DNA from: a virus
Length of the DNA: 20,914 bases
IMG/VR virus record: IMGVR_UViG_3300022907_000864
Location: 1 to 20,914 of that record
Reading direction: 5' to 3' (one strand)
Positions 13,930 through 20,545 of the stretch are shown here, in pieces. The position numbers and the translations under genes are program-made. The notes below the pieces were generated by a model. The model had not been told where the DNA came from. It worked only from the letters and a program-made list of their open reading frames with translations, and did not search any database. Each line of letters starts with the position of its first letter. Positions within the stretch are counted from its first letter, which is position 1.

Positions 13930-14539
13930 TATCACTCCTCAAAATTATTCCACCAAAGTTATTTTTCTTATCTATTAACGAACTCAGAGCATCAAGGTAC
14001 TCTGCGTTTACTTCATTTGCTACAACATATTCTATTTTACCCTCTGGATAAACCAATATAGACCAAAACTTATTATCTTTTAACTGACCTTTTAATAGAT
14101 CCACAGTTTCTTGTATTCCATCGTTTGAAAATATCTCGTTCTCAGTATAAGAACATATCCTCTCATTGATTTGATTTCTCACATCTCTTATATCAAAAAG
14201 TTTAGCAACGCCTATAAAAAATGAGTATTTACCCATGATCTTTAGCGCCTCAATCCCGTCGATTTGTGTGTTTAGTACATCTGATATACTTCCTGTTATC
14301 GGAAAATTAGTGTGTGCTATCCAGCAATCCCATCTATCAGACGGTTTTAGTATGGAGTCCTCTGGATATGCCCCCATTGGAGTATATATCAGCCTAGACT
14401 GAACAGGTATAAAGAAGTCTGGCGAGACCTGCTCTTCACTCATCTCATAAGAAGGCTCCTGCTGCGGAATTTCTTTTTCTTCTTCCGGCGACATTTTAGC
14501 GTTCCAGCTTTCCCATAGTATTTTTTTCTTGGAATCCAT
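13898..14539 (-). CDS. Hypothetical phage protein
   Basis: A 213 aa soluble acidic protein of unknown function. The N-terminal 45 residues are disordered and Glu/Pro-rich (EEEKEIPQQEPSYEMSEEQ). The main body begins near FFIPVQSRLIYTPMG and includes SDRWDCWIAHTNFPIT, a helical stretch with KIMGKYSFFIGVAKLFDIRDV, and a C-terminal segment with KFWSILVYPEGKIEYVV. The fold looks alpha/beta. The ATG has AGGG at a suitable distance. It overlaps the sigma gene at its end, so it may be co-expressed with it. Confidence 0.7.
   Translation of the reverse strand: MDSKKKILWESWNAKMSPEEEKEIPQQEPSYEMSEEQVSPDFFIPVQSRLIYTPMGAYPEDSILKPSDRWDCWIAHTNFPITGSISDVLNTQIDGIEALKIMGKYSFFIGVAKLFDIRDVRNQINERICSYTENEIFSNDGIQETVDLLKGQLKDNKFWSILVYPEGKIEYVVANEVNAEYLDALSSLIDKKNNFGGIILRSDNGQQNERAFE
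13935..13940 (-). promoter_or_regulatory. Ribosome binding site deciding the sigma-factor start
   Basis: GAGGAG lies five bases before ATG 13929-13927. A more upstream GTG at 13935-13933 would have no spacer, so the ATG is the better start. The site is inside the upstream coding sequence. Confidence 0.6.
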
Positions 14540-14548
14540 AACAAAACC

Positions 14549-14899
14549 CTACATTAATGTGGAAGCGTCTAGTGGAGGTATTACTACGTCGTCTTCTGAA
14601 ACTCTTTTATTCTGCTCGGCTATCTTTTTTAATGCCGAATAGAAAGAAACCAGCCTTTCCAGTTGATCTATTTGGTCTTCGCTTTCAGACATTTTTTCTA
14701 GGTTTCTTAATATCTTATAGCCAATATCTTTGTTTCCAAGATGGACTAAGATAGTAGCCATACAGCTTATGCCCGTATCATCATCCTGCCAGTCACAAGA
14801 AAAACCCATTTCGCCATCAGCATAACACTCTATTACTAGGCAAGCTCCATCAACATTATCTGAATGTTGATTTTCCGACCCCGGTAATTGCTCGTTCAT
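14549..14899 (-). CDS. Hypothetical protein
   Basis: A 116 aa acidic protein. The first 15 residues look flexible; then comes ACLVIECYADGEMGFSCDW (beta-like, two to three Cys), DDTGISCMATILVHLG, and a helical C-terminal half (ILRNLEKMSESEDQIDQLERL) with a coiled-coil-like pattern. No enzyme motif. It overlaps the next gene upstream by 44 nt and has GGAG seven bases before its ATG. Confidence 0.7.
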   Translation of the reverse strand: MNEQLPGSENQHSDNVDGACLVIECYADGEMGFSCDWQDDDTGISCMATILVHLGNKDIGYKILRNLEKMSESEDQIDQLERLVSFYSALKKIAEQNKRVSEDDVVIPPLDASTLM

Positions 14900-15251
14900 A
14901 AAATGGCTCCAATTTTATCTGTTTTTCGTGGATTTGTGAAAATGTCAAAAATCTACCGTCTTTTTCAGCGTCAATTACTTCAGGCGTGCAAGTAATATAC
15001 ACACTTTCAGCGGTCATTTCTCCATTATTATTAATTAATCTAAAGTCAAATAACTGCTTTTCAAACCACTTATAGTCTACTTTGAAGTACCTTGAGAAGA
15101 GTTGTTTTAATGTCTCTTTCTCATCTTTTGTTGACGCTATTATTGATGGTATTTTATTATCATTAGTAAAAAATATTTTAGTATAATTATCACTGATATA
15201 ACTTCTTTGCTTATTATACTGTATCGCCACTAGGCTTATCTTAACTTTCAT
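14856..15251 (-). CDS. Hypothetical protein, weak Nudix-like outline
   Basis: A 131 aa protein. Its N-terminal pattern, MKVKISLVAIQYNKQRS followed by ISDNYTKIFFTNDNKIPS and a helix (EKETLKQLFSRYFK), recalls the strand-strand-Nudix-box-helix order of Nudix domains, and a later YITCTPEVI resembles a Nudix strand. The metal-binding REUXEE box is absent, so if it is Nudix-derived it should not hydrolyse substrates in the usual way. This is a low-confidence resemblance; it may be an unrelated alpha/beta protein. The ATG (15251) overlaps the upstream gene by 11 nt and lacks a strong ribosome site close by. Confidence 0.55.
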   Translation of the reverse strand: MKVKISLVAIQYNKQRSYISDNYTKIFFTNDNKIPSIIASTKDEKETLKQLFSRYFKVDYKWFEKQLFDFRLINNNGEMTAESVYITCTPEVIDAEKDGRFLTFSQIHEKQIKLEPFYERAITGVGKSTFR

Positions 15252-15465
15252 CTTTTTGGCTTGACTCCATAGCTTTTTCTTTTAATTTTTGCACAAAATT
15301 AAACTGATTCAAAACGCTTGAATAATTCTGAACATTGTGTATCAGCATGTCTAGAGATCCTGAATCTGATTCATCTAATAGATTATTTATATCTAGTGCC
15401 TGACGATCCATGAGTGCCTTGTAGTGGGACTCCAAAGCGTTAATCATTGTCAATCTTTTATCCAT
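15241..15465 (-). CDS. Small helical hypothetical protein
   Basis: A 74 aa protein with heptad-like helices (TMINALESHYKALMDRQALD and NVQNYSSVLNQFNFVQKLKE) and no enzyme motif; probably a small coiled coil. It overlaps the upstream glycosyltransferase by 8 nt, and GGAGG lies six bases before its ATG. Its place between the glycan cassette and the small unknown genes gives no specific clue. Confidence 0.65.
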   Translation of the reverse strand: MDKRLTMINALESHYKALMDRQALDINNLLDESDSGSLDMLIHNVQNYSSVLNQFNFVQKLKEKAMESSQKDES

Positions 15466-16513
15466 TTACAGCCTCCAATAGTTTATCAACAGTATTATTC
15501 CAAGAAAACTTACTAGCAGTTTCTACGCCGCTATTGTTTACGCCAAGCAGACCATCCTGCTTTAGCTTGTGTACATCTCTCATATATTCTATCACAACAT
15601 CTTTCTGGTCGCAAGACAATTCTGCCCAAAATCCTTTTTTACCATCAAAGAATACTCCATCAAAGGCTGTTTCTAAATTTTCTATGTTCACGAGTCGCGA
15701 GTTTACGGGAGAACAGAACTCCGTATGTGCTGAATAGTTGGTGGTTATAACATGCTTGCCGCACGCCATCATTTCGAGCAACTCAAGATTCCAGCCCTCT
15801 GCCCGCGCGGGAAACACTCCACAATCAACCATATTCATAAGCCTAGCAACATCTTCATGATGCTGCTGTCTAGGAATTAGTCGGACTTTATCACTAAGTC
15901 CCGATGTTTTATAAAGTTTTTCCCAGTATTCTCTTTGTTCTTGCTTGAGAAATGGGTTTTCGCACATCATCCACAGTTCTACATTATCGTCCTTTGTAAA
16001 GGCTTTATTAAAACATTCTGCTAGAATATCATGACCTTTGCGCTTTTCCCATTTGCCACAATTAAAAAAGATTGTTTTATTAGGATTAGACACTTTATTA
16101 GGATAAAATATTTCAGTGTCCACACCAAGCGGTACAACACTAGCCTTAATTCCCGTTTGATTATCAACTATTTCGGATGCCCATTTAGAACAAACCAACA
16201 ATTCATCACAATGATGAAGGCTTATTTTTTCTCTTTGGTCAAACTCAGTTAGCTCAAAAATAGGAAATCCAAAATGCTTTCCTTTGCCGACCCTTTGAAA
16301 TAGGTCGTGCTGATGCCATATTTTAACATGCGGCCTGCTTAACCGAAGATTAGTAATATTATTCATAGACCGAGCAACGAAATCTTCAACAGGTTCGGGC
16401 TGACCTATAGGATACAGCGCAACAGAATCATCTCTATTGTAGAGTTCTTTCAAAATATTGTAGCCAGCCACCCCATAGCCCAAGCTATTTATTGGTGTTT
16501 GCAAATTAATCAT
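15458..16513 (-). CDS. GT4-type (GT-B fold) glycosyltransferase
   Basis: A 351 aa glycosyltransferase that would move a sugar from a nucleotide-sugar donor to an acceptor. The N-terminus (MINLQTPINSLGYGVAGYNIL) has the glycine-rich acceptor-side loop of GT-B enzymes. The C-terminal nucleotide-binding domain shows FFNCGKWEKRKGHDI (strand followed by K/R-K-G, as in GT4), and the donor-site E-x7-E: ARAEGWNLELLEMMACGKHVI (residues about 240-260, with E in AEG and E in LLE). Start chosen at ATG 16513, because the longer version begins with TTG; it overlaps the cytidylyltransferase end by 8 nt. Donor and acceptor cannot be read from the sequence. Confidence 0.85.
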   Translation of the reverse strand: MINLQTPINSLGYGVAGYNILKELYNRDDSVALYPIGQPEPVEDFVARSMNNITNLRLSRPHVKIWHQHDLFQRVGKGKHFGFPIFELTEFDQREKISLHHCDELLVCSKWASEIVDNQTGIKASVVPLGVDTEIFYPNKVSNPNKTIFFNCGKWEKRKGHDILAECFNKAFTKDDNVELWMMCENPFLKQEQREYWEKLYKTSGLSDKVRLIPRQQHHEDVARLMNMVDCGVFPARAEGWNLELLEMMACGKHVITTNYSAHTEFCSPVNSRLVNIENLETAFDGVFFDGKKGFWAELSCDQKDVVIEYMRDVHKLKQDGLLGVNNSGVETASKFSWNNTVDKLLEAVNG

Positions 16514-16931
16514 TTTGACCAAGTATCCTTTTTCTTATTATTGTTGAGCTTATGTTTTTAGTGTAGGGTAAGTATACCAGAAGTATCCCCTTTTCGTCAA
16601 GCCAATCTTGACTAAAATTCATTTGTTTATAGTAATCTTTATGTCTCCAGTCATCCCCAATGGCGATTATGTCTGGCTTAACTAATTCTATCGCTGGTTT
16701 ACTATCTTCTCCACCCGTGTTTGCTATTATATTTATAGAAGGATCAAACCCATTGATACTCATACATCTTTCACTAAAGTTCATTATAGGATAATCTTTT
16801 TTGTATTGATATATAAATTCATCTTCGTTTAAAGAAACAACAATATTATCGCAAAGCTTTTTACAGTTTCTTAAAAAAGACATATGACCATAGTGAAAAA
16901 GGTCAAATGTCCCTCCTGTATATAGTTTCAT
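16506..16931 (-). CDS. TagD/GCT-like cytidylyltransferase
   Basis: A 141 aa nucleotidyltransferase of the glycerol-3-phosphate cytidylyltransferase type, which couples CTP to a phosphorylated polyol or sugar. Motifs: GGTFDLFHYGH (6-16) with the HxGH nucleotide-binding motif, KKDYPIM (44-50), GDDW (92-95), and SSTIIRKRI (128-136), the ISST-type motif in the RTxGISTT position. Length is close to TagD. The product could be CDP-glycerol, CDP-ribitol or another activated group used by the neighbouring transferases; TagD-like proteins also include ADP-heptose and FAD synthetase relatives, so the substrate is unknown. The ATG has AAGGAG upstream. It lies between two glycosyltransferase genes. Confidence 0.85.
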   Translation of the reverse strand: MKLYTGGTFDLFHYGHMSFLRNCKKLCDNIVVSLNEDEFIYQYKKDYPIMNFSERCMSINGFDPSINIIANTGGEDSKPAIELVKPDIIAIGDDWRHKDYYKQMNFSQDWLDEKGILLVYLPYTKNISSTIIRKRILGQND

Positions 16932-16940
16932 AGCCTCTCC

Positions 16941-17828
16941 TTATTTTTCAAACATAGAAAAATATCTTTTTACATGCTCTTTACTCATAAGCAAGTGATG
17001 TAAAACACAGTCCTGTTTTGCCATTAGGTATAAATAATGAGACTTTTCCACGTTATCTATCAGCAATTCTGGAAACACGCTTCTGTTGCTATTACCATTC
17101 ACATGGTAATGAGAAGAACACATTTTTACACTATTGTTACATGTTCCTATTATGTTGTAATTTTTATAGTTTGCATTCGTAGATAAAAATAATTCTATCA
17201 AATGCTCGTCATGAACCCACGCAGTGTTACAGGTATTTTCCAAAGCCTGACCATGTTTAGTAATTTCAACTAGATTATTAATCCCAGTAGATGAAGTCAT
17301 GTCTAGATTATTATCAGAAAGAAAATCTAAAAAATTTAAGCAGAACTGTCTACTAAAACAAGAATACCCTGTATCGCACCTACATATGGTTTCTGGATAT
17401 TCAGATTTAAAAAGTTTATGAATTTCTAATTTCATAGACGGATATGGTCTTAACTGACCAGTATTTTTTTGTTTAATTAAATCTTCCGAACTTATATTGA
17501 AACAATTTATATATTGATTTTCTTCAGATATATAGTCAGAAATGTTTTTACTCATATCTAAGATAAGAGTGTCCATGTCTACAAAGAAACAATAGTCAGC
17601 GCCAGACTCAACGGCAGAATAAAACCTAACAGCTTTTCTTAAAAGTGGACATAGATAATTATTAGATTTAGATATTAAGTTTTTTATCCTGAAATCATTT
17701 TCATTCATCACATTTAATTTTATATTGTGCATAGAGCAATATTTGTACATGCCAGACAAAGATTTACTATGCCAATTTTCAAACCCGCTAAAACCATAGG
17801 TGTTTGTAATAAAAAACTGATTGTTCAT
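16941..17828 (-). CDS. Putative GT-A glycosyltransferase (DxD type)
   Basis: A 295 aa protein. A short hydrophobic strand followed by DMD (84-86, in FFVDMDTLILD) is the GT-A metal/nucleotide DxD signature. Upstream, LLRKAVRFYSAVESGADY has the helix-before-DxD layout of GT8/GT34-like and related enzymes. Later, DTGYSCFSRQFC and WVHDEHLIELFL resemble the acceptor and C-terminal part of such enzymes. Several Cys residues occur. The ATG overlaps the sulfotransferase stop as ATGA. The family is a reasonable pattern match; substrate unknown. Confidence 0.65.
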   Translation of the reverse strand: MNNQFFITNTYGFSGFENWHSKSLSGMYKYCSMHNIKLNVMNENDFRIKNLISKSNNYLCPLLRKAVRFYSAVESGADYCFFVDMDTLILDMSKNISDYISEENQYINCFNISSEDLIKQKNTGQLRPYPSMKLEIHKLFKSEYPETICRCDTGYSCFSRQFCLNFLDFLSDNNLDMTSSTGINNLVEITKHGQALENTCNTAWVHDEHLIELFLSTNANYKNYNIIGTCNNSVKMCSSHYHVNGNSNRSVFPELLIDNVEKSHYLYLMAKQDCVLHHLLMSKEHVKRYFSMFEK

Positions 17829-18421
17829 ATGTAGTTGAATTTTTCCATTTCGTTTTGATAAATATAAATAATTTGTTTAATAGTTTCTTTTTTAATTGAC
17901 AAATCCATACCATCGCTACTATTGATTTTTTTAGATAGATCTGGTAACGGTTTTTCAAGCTTGTCAAATAATATTTTACAGGACTGTTCAAAATTTTCAT
18001 ATTTAAGATAAGTCGTATGACAGTTGTTATCTGTATAATTTTCAAATATTGTACTTCCACGACGCTTTTTTTCTAGATTCGACATTATCCATTTGTCAGA
18101 ATTTGGATTTTCTTTATAAAAATCTAGACACTTGGTTTTCCATCCTTCTGGATAAACAGAGTTTATATGATCTATCCCAAGATTTGACACTCTTTTCATA
18201 AGACCCCAATCGCTTTTATGGCATTCAATATGATTTCTAACAAATAATATAAATTCATATCCTTTAGCTCCTAATTTTATAGCATCCGACGCTCTGCCAT
18301 GTTTTAAATTAATGTTATCAACAAAAAGATCATCATACTTAGATAGTTCTCTGTGTAAAAATGTAGATCCGGTTTGAGGCACTCCAAGGTAAGCGATTTT
18401 ATTTTTATGACATATTATCAT
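17825..18421 (-). CDS. PAPS-dependent sulfotransferase-like protein
   Basis: A 198 aa protein with the two main sulfotransferase motifs. The 5'-phosphosulfate loop is YLGVPQTGSTFLHREL (11-26), close to the canonical PKTGSTSL type. The 3'-phosphate motif is FILFVRNHIECHKSDW (57-72), with the expected R-N at 62-63 and a Ser at 70. The enzyme would move a sulfo group from PAPS to a carbohydrate or other hydroxyl. Length is short (about 200 aa) but typical for carbohydrate-sulfotransferase-like domains in phages and bacteria. The ATG has GGAG six bases upstream and overlaps the upstream glycosyltransferase by 17 nt. It implies that the phage modifies a glycan by sulfation, if host PAPS is available. 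Confidence 0.75.
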   Translation of the reverse strand: MIICHKNKIAYLGVPQTGSTFLHRELSKYDDLFVDNINLKHGRASDAIKLGAKGYEFILFVRNHIECHKSDWGLMKRVSNLGIDHINSVYPEGWKTKCLDFYKENPNSDKWIMSNLEKKRRGSTIFENYTDNNCHTTYLKYENFEQSCKILFDKLEKPLPDLSKKINSSDGMDLSIKKETIKQIIYIYQNEMEKFNYI

Positions 18422-19379
18422 TTAAGGCTCCTTCTAATTTTGCAAGTAGGTTAGTTGCGAAATAGGTTCCACTTATCCATTCTTTATTCATACTCTTCAA
18501 ATATAGGTGTGCCTGATATATGAGATCGTCATTCTTCAAAAGATCGTGAGCGTGTTCTATATTATCATAATATAAAGGATAGTCAACACCAAGATATTCT
18601 ACAACGGGATCAATTTTATTGATTAATATTGGCGTATTTCTAGCCATAGGCTCTATAACGGCATTATTGGCCGAGCTATCAAATAAATCTAAGAAAACTA
18701 TAGAATTGGATAGCAGCTCATCATAATCTTTGTTTGGAATATGATTTAATGTTTGCACGCTAGACCATCTATATTTATTTTCGTAAAAGCCTCGGTCATG
18801 CTTTTCTTGAATTGACAACATCTGCATCGCATAGTCATACGCTCCGGGAAGCCAGACTTTAGAATATTTATTAGAGTGCTTTAAACTTAAAAACGACTCC
18901 ATGTTCCTCAACCAATATCCTATTTGTACTATCTTTCTATCTTTTGAAAAGAAGTTTTCTGGTTTCCATTTGTTTCTCGGTATCTCGGTTGGGTGCTTTA
19001 CCGCAATAACCGGAACTTCAATTTTCTTTACGAGCCAGTGTCTCAAATATTCTGATAAGACAACAATAGCCTTACAGTTATTTAGCGATTGCCTAAATAG
19101 CGGCTTATCGAGCAGCGCGTGCGGAGAGTTGTAGTCATCAAACCATGAAGGCGTATTTGGAGGATTGTGTAGAACCCCGACCCAAGGTCTTTTGTATGGC
19201 AGAACGCTAGAGCCTCCTTTATATTCAGACAATACATTCCAGCAAAAAGTTTTTTCTAAGAAAGAATCAAACAAAATGCCAGACCTTGAGTGGTATGGTT
19301 GTAGCTTAGACATACAATAAGACCAGCCAGAGCGATGATTACTAAAGGAGGTTACATCAGAAAGGTCAAGTCTAATCAT
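18405..19379 (-). CDS. GT-B type glycosyltransferase
   Basis: A 324 aa putative glycosyltransferase. Residues around VGVLHNPPNTPSWFDD and CKAIVVLSEYLRHWL look like the acceptor-side domain of a GT-B enzyme (the strand-helix 'VVLSEYLR' pattern). KIVQIGYWLRNMESFL opens the second Rossmann domain. FLDLFDSSANNAVIEPMARN (about 233-252) is equivalent to the donor-binding N/E motif that ends in IE, followed by TPILINK. The ATG overlaps the previous stop as ATGA and has no strong ribosome site, suggesting translational coupling. Substrate unknown. Confidence 0.7.
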   Translation of the reverse strand: MIRLDLSDVTSFSNHRSGWSYCMSKLQPYHSRSGILFDSFLEKTFCWNVLSEYKGGSSVLPYKRPWVGVLHNPPNTPSWFDDYNSPHALLDKPLFRQSLNNCKAIVVLSEYLRHWLVKKIEVPVIAVKHPTEIPRNKWKPENFFSKDRKIVQIGYWLRNMESFLSLKHSNKYSKVWLPGAYDYAMQMLSIQEKHDRGFYENKYRWSSVQTLNHIPNKDYDELLSNSIVFLDLFDSSANNAVIEPMARNTPILINKIDPVVEYLGVDYPLYYDNIEHAHDLLKNDDLIYQAHLYLKSMNKEWISGTYFATNLLAKLEGALNDNMS

Positions 19380-20221
19380 ATCAATTTTTTGCCCATCATT
19401 CCTTCAAATATTCCAATACTGTATTTACATTTTAACAAAGCTAGGAACTCTACATACTCAGAAGAAACACTTTCTTCAAAAAGCCATCTTGGTTGATTGT
19501 AGTCTAATAACTCTGGGGATTCAACAAATCTTTTCCAAACCTCTTTTAACTTGGAACTATCATCCATCATAGACATGGAAGCGCCTTCCTGATACCCCAT
19601 ATTATAGTAATACTCAGAAACAACGTCTGGAGAGAAGTCAGAGTCGCAAAATCTTTTTACTTTGGTTAAGTTTGAACAATGATATATCTTATACTTCTTT
19701 GCAATACCAAGACAAAATGACGCGCTCTCTACAGAAAATCCCCTTGGAGTGTTTGAGCAATAGTATCCCGTCCTATTATAAGCAGGGCCAGATATAACAC
19801 TCCCCACTAGGCTGCCATAGTTATGAGGCTCTTTTGTTATATCGCAAACAACACTGTCACCAAAATTAATATCATATTTATGATAAGATTCTTGAATATA
19901 CCTAGTGCTTACATCTTTATTTCCATTGGTTGTATATTTTGGGCCAAATAATATGCCCGCATCTCTATACAAATTATTAAGAGTTATAGCATTAAATATG
20001 AAATCGCTTGGAATATAAGTCGAATTATCAAATATTAAAACTAAACTCGACTCCACCCTATTGGGCATTGTGTCAGCACTACAAGTAATAAAATCATAAG
20101 ATACACCAAGGTCGTCTAATGATTTTTTCACATGGAGAGAATTAAAAAACTGAGTACCATCATATACAATAGAATCCGGCCCACCGTTTGACGGCAGGTG
20201 GAATACAGTTAAATCCTTCAT
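19376..20221 (-). CDS. Unknown protein of the glycan cassette, possibly glycosyltransferase-like
   Basis: A 281 aa protein with an alpha/beta outline: TVFHLPSNGGPDSIVYD, then SYDFITCSADTMPN and LVLIFDNSTYIPSDFIF, where FDN could sit in the place of a DxD. Later it has SVVCDITKEPHNYGSLVGS and GYYCSNTPRGFSVES. I do not recognise the family and the key motifs are not clear, so the transferase suggestion rests mainly on its place as the first gene of the sugar cassette. The ATG follows AGGGA at a good distance and the gene ends as ATGA on the next one. Confidence 0.5.
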   Translation of the reverse strand: MKDLTVFHLPSNGGPDSIVYDGTQFFNSLHVKKSLDDLGVSYDFITCSADTMPNRVESSLVLIFDNSTYIPSDFIFNAITLNNLYRDAGILFGPKYTTNGNKDVSTRYIQESYHKYDINFGDSVVCDITKEPHNYGSLVGSVISGPAYNRTGYYCSNTPRGFSVESASFCLGIAKKYKIYHCSNLTKVKRFCDSDFSPDVVSEYYYNMGYQEGASMSMMDDSSKLKEVWKRFVESPELLDYNQPRWLFEESVSSEYVEFLALLKCKYSIGIFEGMMGKKLI

Positions 20222-20236
20222 TTTATCCCTGCAAAA

Positions 20237-20533
20237 TTAAAACAAATTTAAGTCTTTTATAAAATATCCTAAAGCACTAGATACGGCTGAAACAAATATT
20301 AGACCATACCAATAACTACAACAGTCTGAATACAAAGAGTATTTTGGTATATCTTCTCTATTTCTTTTAGTTCTTTCAAGCCCCTTCATAACTTCGGAGT
20401 TAGTAAATAGTAGCTCATCAATAGAGCCATCGTTGCACTCAATTATCACTAGATTATAGTGATCGTTTGCCGCCCCGTGCTTATCTTTATTCTCTACCCT
20501 ATAAATTTTACCAGCTTTTGCACCCCGTATCAT
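20237..20533 (-). CDS. Small protein with C-terminal membrane segment
   Basis: A 98 aa protein. Its N-terminal part has strand-rich MIRGAKAGKIYRVENKDKHG and HYNLVIIECNDGS, which recalls a small SH3-like or beta-barrel fold. Its C-terminus (YWYGLIFVSAVSSALGYFI, about 74-92) is a single hydrophobic segment, suggesting a tail anchor. Start chosen at ATG 20533 because AGGAG (20541-20545) lies seven bases upstream and the open frame further upstream overlaps the coding sequence of the preceding gene. Function unknown. Confidence 0.6.
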   Translation of the reverse strand: MIRGAKAGKIYRVENKDKHGAANDHYNLVIIECNDGSIDELLFTNSEVMKGLERTKRNREDIPKYSLYSDCCSYWYGLIFVSAVSSALGYFIKDLNLF

Positions 20534-20540
20534 TGTATAT

Positions 20541-20545
20541 CTCCT
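20541..20545 (-). promoter_or_regulatory. Ribosome binding site deciding the start at 20533
   Basis: AGGAG on the minus strand, seven bases before ATG 20533-20531. It overlaps the stop codon of the upstream gene (20546-20544), so termination and re-initiation are closely coupled. Confidence 0.6.

Noticed and set aside
16728-16735. A second TATAAATA on the minus strand
   Set aside because: It falls inside the cytidylyltransferase coding sequence in AT-rich codons, with no nearby gene start at a suitable distance.
17788-18060. A second minus-strand frame in the sulfotransferase gene
   Set aside because: It overlaps the sulfotransferase in another frame and its Lys/Ile/Tyr-rich translation has no motif; the sulfotransferase frame is clearly the real one.
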